Assembly (NCBI GenBank): GCA_964407165.1
Contig: CAYOUJ010000067.1
Location: 1-11,735 of the forward strand
DNA length: 11,735 nucleotides
Source of the DNA: CAZPKH01 sp964407165
GTDB taxonomy: Bacteria > Bacteroidota > Bacteroidia > Bacteroidales > Muribaculaceae
Direction: 5' to 3'
The notes under the pieces were generated by a model. That model did no database searches, had not been told where the DNA came from, and saw only the letters and a list, made by a program, of their open reading frames with translations. This document shows, piece by piece, positions 8,501 through 11,735 of the stretch (position 1 is its first letter; each line of letters opens with the position of its first letter). The position numbers and the translations under genes are program-made.

Positions 8501-8914
8501 TTGGCATCAAAAGTCTCTTTGTTAACACAATTTTTGTCAGAGGGGGCTGAATTGGCCCCGCAGACGGCTGAAATGCTGGCGCTTCTGGCACCCACGGGGG
8601 GTGAGGCGTCGGAGATTGTGGTGGCCGTCAACCCGGGGCAGTATACCGCCTCGGCCCTGGCGCGCGCCGTGGAAGACTGTGACGCCAACCTGCTCAACCT
8701 CAACGTGCTGCCGCATCATACTCCGGCCGACGAACTGGTGGTGGCGCTGCGCATCGACCACCGCAGCCCCTCCGCCGCCGTGCGCTCGCTCGAGCGCTAC
8801 GGTCTGCGTGTCATCGCTGTCGTCGGGAGCGGGGCAGCGCCCTCGCGCCCCGCAGACGGCGACGACGTCACCCGCGAGCGTCTCGAATCTTTAATGCGTT
8901 TCTTGAATGTCTGA
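8501..8914 (+). CDS. ACT-like domain protein upstream of nadK (CBS domains absent)
   Basis: A small protein of up to 137 residues. The region GEASEIVVAVNPGQYTAS, then ARAVEDCDANLLNLNVLP, LVVALRID and AAVRSLERYGLRVIAVVG resembles the ACT-like C-terminal half of a family of roughly 220-residue CBS-domain proteins that I recall lying beside nadK in Bacteroidetes. The tail RLESLMRFLNV also fits. The two N-terminal CBS repeats of those proteins are missing; only a short, unrelated leader precedes the domain. The frame has a stop at 8471-8473 and no early ATG, so the start is probably TTG 8501 behind an A-rich leader. ATG 8573 is the alternative. Its end overlaps the nadK start by 8 nt. Ligand and role are unknown; regulation linked to NadK is only a guess. 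Confidence 0.75.
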   Translation: MASKVSLLTQFLSEGAELAPQTAEMLALLAPTGGEASEIVVAVNPGQYTASALARAVEDCDANLLNLNVLPHHTPADELVVALRIDHRSPSAAVRSLERYGLRVIAVVGSGAAPSRPADGDDVTRERLESLMRFLNV

Positions 8915-9764
8915 GACAAAGCATATATTGGTGTGTGGCAACTGCCACCAGGATGCCTCGCGAGGCACCATCGTCACCCTCCTGCAACAGATCGGGCGGC
9001 GCCCCGGGGTGACGTTTGGCTTTGAGGAGATGTTCCGGCGGTATCTTGGCGAGGCAGTGCCGGAGCTGCATCTGCCTGTCGAAGAGGGTGCTCCGTCGCT
9101 GATACTCTGCTTCGGCGGCGACGGCACGCTGCTCCACAGCGGCGTCGGGGCGCGAGGACGCTGCCCCGCTCCCATAATGGGCATAAACACAGGCCATTTG
9201 GGATATCTCACGGCCATGACCCTCGCCGAAGCCATGGACCACGTCGACGATATCGTTGAGGGTCGCTACCGCACCGAGACGCGCTCGATGATTGCCGCAA
9301 GCTGTATGGAAGCCCGCGGCGAGGAGGTGGCTCTCAACGAGGTGGCCATACTCAAGAAAGACACGGCGTCGATGATCACCGTCGACATCGACGTCGACGG
9401 CCGCCACCTGGCCACCGTCGGCTGCGACGGCCTGGTGGTCAGCACCCCCACCGGCTCGACGGCCTACAACCTCAGTGCCGGCGGCCCGGTGGTCGACCCA
9501 GAGGCCAAGGTGATGATTATCACTCCTCTGGCACCACATTCGCTGACCATGCGCCCGTTGGTGGTGTCAGACACCTCGTGCATCACCATCCGCACCACCT
9601 CGCGCGCCCACGACTTCCGCCTGAGCGTCGACGGCCGCTCCCAGGCCCTCCCCTCCGGCACCGCGGTGACCGTCCGCCGCAGTGAGCAGAGCGTGCAGCT
9701 GGCGTTCCTGAAAAACCGCTACTACATCGACACCCTCCGTGCCAAGCTCCTCCTCGGCCGGTAA
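8907..9764 (+). CDS. nadK: NAD kinase
   Basis: NadK phosphorylates NAD+ to NADP+ in the cytosol and sets the cell's NADP(H) pool. The 285-residue protein carries the GGDGT catalytic motif (70-74) and GINTGHLGYL (92-101). LNEVAI (143-148) holds the conserved NE pair. The glycine-rich TPTGSTAYNLSAGGP (180-194) and ITPLAPHSLTMRPLVV (205-220) complete the family signature. The usual Arg after GINTG is His here. The ATG at 8907 overlaps the preceding stop codon, so translation is probably coupled to the ACT-like gene and transcribed from the promoter at 8427-8458. The assignment is firm. Confidence 0.97.
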   Translation: MSETKHILVCGNCHQDASRGTIVTLLQQIGRRPGVTFGFEEMFRRYLGEAVPELHLPVEEGAPSLILCFGGDGTLLHSGVGARGRCPAPIMGINTGHLGYLTAMTLAEAMDHVDDIVEGRYRTETRSMIAASCMEARGEEVALNEVAILKKDTASMITVDIDVDGRHLATVGCDGLVVSTPTGSTAYNLSAGGPVVDPEAKVMIITPLAPHSLTMRPLVVSDTSCITIRTTSRAHDFRLSVDGRSQALPSGTAVTVRRSEQSVQLAFLKNRYYIDTLRAKLLLGR

Positions 9765-9896
9765 CAGGTAAGGATGGCGGCCGTCCCGACCGCACATCCC
9801 CGCCTTGGCCGAAAGGGCTGTCCGGCGTCGCTGGTGTCGTGGGGCCGGTAGACACCTTCCGTGGCGTGCGGCCGAGACGACCGCCCTCCGCACTTG
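9765..9896. other. Structured GC-rich spacer between convergent genes
   Basis: This 132-nt gap separates the convergent nadK and lipoprotein genes. It contains several inverted repeats: GGTGTC/GACACC (9833-9838 and 9851-9856), GTGCGG/CCGCAC (9866-9871 and 9888-9893), and a long-range near-match between GGCGGCCGTC (about 9777-9786) and GACGACCGCC (9876-9885). No T-tract follows, so a classical bidirectional terminator is not evident. No coding frame here resembles a protein that I know. Confidence 0.4.
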
Positions 9897-10385
9897 TTAT
9901 CGGTAGACGAGCATGTAGTCGCCTCCGGAGCCGGGGCCGACTTTATAACGGGTGAGGCCGAAGCCTTTGTCAAGGGCGGGGCCGGAAACGGGGGTGCCCT
10001 GGTTGAGGAACACATCGTAGGCCGAGCCGCACTTCGGGCACTCTGCGTAGTTGGTCTGCTTGTTGACGGTCAGCCGCACGTCGTAGCGCGCCTCGTAGGG
10101 GCACGCCAGGTCGTAGGCCAGATAGTTGCCGAGCACGTCGCTCACGAGCAGTATGCCGCCGTAGCCGGTGTAGGTCAGGGCGGTAAAGGGGAAGTCGGAG
10201 GGGACGCGCTCGCTTTTGATGAAGCGCTTGTAGTCCATGGCCCCGGTGACGCCGTATTTCTCCCAGTCGCCTATGGTATAGAACGATATGTGTACCTCGG
10301 TGGCGGGCAGGCGCGAGTCGTCGACGGTGTCGCACGCCGTGAGCAGCGTGGTTATGGCTATGAGCAAGAGTGTCAGATGTTTCAT
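9897..10385 (-). CDS. Rieske-like lipoprotein with altered metal ligands
   Basis: A 162-residue predicted lipoprotein. The signal peptide MKHLTLLLIAITTLLTAC ends in an LTAC lipobox with C18 as the lipidated residue. The C-terminal half has a Rieske-like framework: C95 in LACPYEARYDV, then CPKCGSAYDVFLNQG (116-130) and GTPVSGPALDKGF. In canonical Rieske proteins the ligands are C-x-H and C-x-x-H. Here the positions read C95-P-Y97 and C116-P-K-C119, so both His are missing and three Cys remain. A [2Fe-2S] cluster of the standard type is therefore unlikely; zinc or no metal are alternatives. Last gene after pyrE and the SRPBCC gene, with a large hairpin in the upstream gap and no clear -7 box of its own. 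Precise function unknown. Confidence 0.8.
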   Translation of the reverse strand: MKHLTLLLIAITTLLTACDTVDDSRLPATEVHISFYTIGDWEKYGVTGAMDYKRFIKSERVPSDFPFTALTYTGYGGILLVSDVLGNYLAYDLACPYEARYDVRLTVNKQTNYAECPKCGSAYDVFLNQGTPVSGPALDKGFGLTRYKVGPGSGGDYMLVYR

Positions 10386-10418
10386 GCTAATAAAACGGCA
10401 AACGGCGCCCTTTATTAT

Positions 10419-10469
10419 AACCGATAATCAACCGATAGCCTGTCTATGGCCATCGATTGATTATCGATT
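10419..10469 (-). repeat. Large inverted repeat between lipoprotein and SRPBCC genes
   Basis: Two 18-nt arms (10419-10436 and 10452-10469) are complementary except at two positions. In minus-strand RNA both exceptions become G-U pairs, so that transcript pairs completely, and a further GCC/GGC pairing lies inside (10438-10440 and 10448-10450). The arms are built from ATAATCAACCGAT-like units related to the TAAYCGG core elsewhere. TTATAATAAAGG follows on the minus strand, so it might terminate or attenuate transcription. Confidence 0.7.
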
Positions 10470-10487
10470 GGTTTCTGAATGAGCGGT

Positions 10488-10901
10488 TTAGCGGAGGACG
10501 TTGGCAATGGTCTCGGCAAGCTTGTTTGAGGCTTCCTGCAGCTTGCCGCCGACGAGCGGGCGCAACATGGCCGGTATCTCGGCTATGATGGCGGCGGTGA
10601 CAGTGGCCGGATCGCCGTCGGCGAACTCGAGGGCCATCTCCAGGGGTATCGGCGACCCCTGGGCGGCGAAGCGTATGCGCTCGCCGGGGGTGCGCTCGAC
10701 TATCTTGAACGTGAGCTTGCCCACCTGAGGGGTCTCTAAGGTGAGCGAGTCGTCGGTAAACTCTATGGGGGGCATCTTCTGGCGCACCTCCTCGGGGAGC
10801 TGCCGGATGCCCGCGCCGAAGTTTGAGGGGTTGGAGAGGCGGTCGTAGGCTGTCTGCGCGCTCACAGCCAAAGTATGGGGTTTGCTCTTGTAATTAGCCA
10901 C
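10488..10901 (-). CDS. SRPBCC (START/Bet v1-like) family protein
   Basis: A 137-residue cytosolic protein that looks like the small SRPBCC helix-grip fold proteins found next to pyrE in Bacteroidales. The N-terminal strand and helix HTLAVSAQTAYDRLSNPSNF, then VGKLTFKIVERTPGERIRF and SPIPLEMALEFADGDPATVTAAIIAEI, alternate as expected for a beta-sheet ligand pocket. The long C-terminal helix is PLVGGKLQEASNKLAETIANVL. The natural ligand or catalytic activity is unknown, and neither a signal peptide nor a membrane segment is seen. The start codon is GTG (10901), followed by AATTAC codons; no in-frame ATG gives a complete first strand. It lies 63 nt after the pyrE stop, separated by an inverted repeat. 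Confidence 0.85.
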   Translation of the reverse strand: MANYKSKPHTLAVSAQTAYDRLSNPSNFGAGIRQLPEEVRQKMPPIEFTDDSLTLETPQVGKLTFKIVERTPGERIRFAAQGSPIPLEMALEFADGDPATVTAAIIAEIPAMLRPLVGGKLQEASNKLAETIANVLR

Positions 10902-10913
10902 TGTATTAGGTAT

Positions 10914-10955
10914 TAGTGAGTAGTGAGTAAATAATTAGCTACTCACTACTCATTA
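10914..10955. repeat. AGTGAGT inverted repeat in the pyrE-SRPBCC gap
   Basis: TGAGTAGTGAGTA (10917-10929) is exactly repeated in inverted orientation at 10940-10952, with a 10-nt spacer. A G-T pair and two further pairs extend it to 10914-10955. Each arm is itself made of TAGTGAG/AGTGAGT units, and TTTACTTATTTACTT follows at 10956-10970. It would form a strong hairpin in the operon mRNA. It is not followed by a T-run on the minus strand, so a terminator is unlikely. Confidence 0.75.
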
Positions 10956-10964
10956 TTTACTTAT

Positions 10965-11615
10965 TTACTTCTCTTTGGGTGCCCAGTTGGCAGGGTCGCG
11001 GCGCCACTGGCGCAGGGTCTCGAGGTCGGAGGGGTGGATATAGTCGGTGGCCACGGCGGCCTCGAGCATGGCTGAGTAGTTGCTCAGGGTGATCAGGCGC
11101 ACGCCGGCACGGCTGAATGCCTCGGAAGCCACGGGAAACTCGTAAGTGAAGATGGCCACCATGCCAATCACCTCACAGCCGTTGGCACGGATGGCGTCGA
11201 CGGCTTTTAGCGAACTGGCACCGGTGCTGATGAGGTCCTCGATCACCACCACGCGCTGGCCGGGCTTCAGATTGCCCTCGATGAGGTTCTCCAGACCGTG
11301 GTCTTTGGGCGCCGACCGGACGTAGACGTAAGGCTTGCAGAGCTGGTCGGCGACGAGAGCGCCCTGGGCGATGGCGCCCGTGGCCACGCCGGCGATGGCG
11401 TCGACGTCGGCAAACTCCTCAAGGATGATGCGGCACAGCTCTGTCTTGATGAAAGTGCGCACGTCGGGGTATGAGAGGGTCTTGCGATTGTCGGTGTAGA
11501 TGGGTGAGCTCCAGCCGGAGGCCCAGGTGAAGGGCATGTCGGGCTGCAGCTTTATGGCGCTGATATGAAGCAGCTTCTCGGCCATTAGCCGGTTGAGTCG
11601 GGAATAGTCAGTCAT
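10965..11615 (-). CDS. pyrE: Orotate phosphoribosyltransferase
   Basis: PyrE joins orotate to PRPP to make orotidine 5'-monophosphate in pyrimidine synthesis. From the ATG at 11615 (MTDYSRLNRLMAEKLL) the protein has 216 residues, the family length. It shows FTWASGWSSPIYTDNR (29-44), the flexible-loop residues around RSAPKDHG (100-107, R100, K104, H106) and the PRPP-binding loop VVVIEDLISTGASSL (122-136). An upstream ATG at 11696 is in frame, but it lies upstream of the predicted -7 box (11684-11691) and adds a Lys/Phe-rich stretch unlike the family, so 11615 is preferred. It heads pyrE, SRPBCC, lipoprotein. Assignment is firm. Confidence 0.96.
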   Translation of the reverse strand: MTDYSRLNRLMAEKLLHISAIKLQPDMPFTWASGWSSPIYTDNRKTLSYPDVRTFIKTELCRIILEEFADVDAIAGVATGAIAQGALVADQLCKPYVYVRSAPKDHGLENLIEGNLKPGQRVVVIEDLISTGASSLKAVDAIRANGCEVIGMVAIFTYEFPVASEAFSRAGVRLITLSNYSAMLEAAVATDYIHPSDLETLRQWRRDPANWAPKEK

Positions 11616-11683
11616 GGCAGGTGATGTTTTTAGTTTTTGGCTTTTAGTTTTTAGGCGGGACCAAAACCCGATTTTTTCGGGCG

Positions 11684-11691
11684 CAAAGTTA
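11684..11691 (-). promoter_or_regulatory. -7 promoter element of pyrE
   Basis: On the minus strand TAACTTTG (11684-11691) matches TAnnTTTG exactly. No clear TTTG -33 box is seen at the usual 19-21 nt upstream. The start would be near 11677-11679. The leader carries a 5-bp hairpin CCCGA-AAAAA-TCGGG (11667-11681) and an A-rich stretch with AAAAACTAAAA repeated before the ATG. Confidence 0.55.
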
Positions 11692-11735
11692 CGCAAACTT
11701 TTTCAGTTATGGCGTAAAAGTGAAAATTAAAATAA

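Noticed and set aside
11616..11696. N-terminal extension of PyrE from the ATG at 11696
   Set aside because: It starts upstream of the -7 box and encodes a Lys/Phe stretch from A-rich leader DNA, unlike any OPRTase N-terminus.

Overview
The window looks like a GC-rich chromosomal core region of a Bacteroidales bacterium, most likely of the Muribaculaceae type (the family is an inference from GC content and gene order). Supporting signs are TAnnTTTG-type -7 promoter boxes, A-rich leaders without Shine-Dalgarno sequences, an ExbB-ExbD-TonB set downstream of pdxJ, and an SRPBCC gene downstream of pyrE. It holds twelve protein-coding genes and no tRNA, rRNA, CRISPR array or insertion sequence that I can see.

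Layout. Positions 163-5537 (minus strand) form a translation/transcription operon read rimP, nusA, infB, folK. It has a promoter at about 5593-5624, a strong leader hairpin before rimP and terminator-like hairpins after folK (91-145). Positions 5776-8412 (minus strand) form a second operon: pdxJ, exbB, exbD and a TonB-type energy transducer. Divergent from pdxJ, on the plus strand, are a small ACT-like protein (8501-8914) and nadK (8907-9764); the two promoters interleave at 8427-8494. Positions 9897-11615 (minus strand) read pyrE, an SRPBCC-fold protein and a Rieske-like lipoprotein, with a -7 box upstream of pyrE.

How the genes work together. RimP, NusA and IF-2 form the conserved ribosome maturation, elongation and initiation group, with the folate enzyme HPPK attached. 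PdxJ (vitamin B6) and NadK (NADP) are cofactor genes sharing a divergent control region. ExbB-ExbD-TonB energises outer-membrane transport. PyrE supplies UMP.

The gene content is ordinary housekeeping. The unusual features lie between and within genes. All three junctions of the rimP operon carry tandem 8-bp TAAYCGGN arrays, each with its own variant of the unit. The rimP leader has a hairpin plus T-run that resembles an attenuator. Two GC-rich hairpin clusters (2-55 and 5701-5758) look like REP-type elements. The nadK-linked ACT-like protein appears to lack the CBS domains I associate with its relatives. The lipoprotein has a Rieske-like framework with altered metal ligands, and ExbB has Gln where the conserved TM3 Glu is expected. 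I did not find a convincing new multi-gene system.
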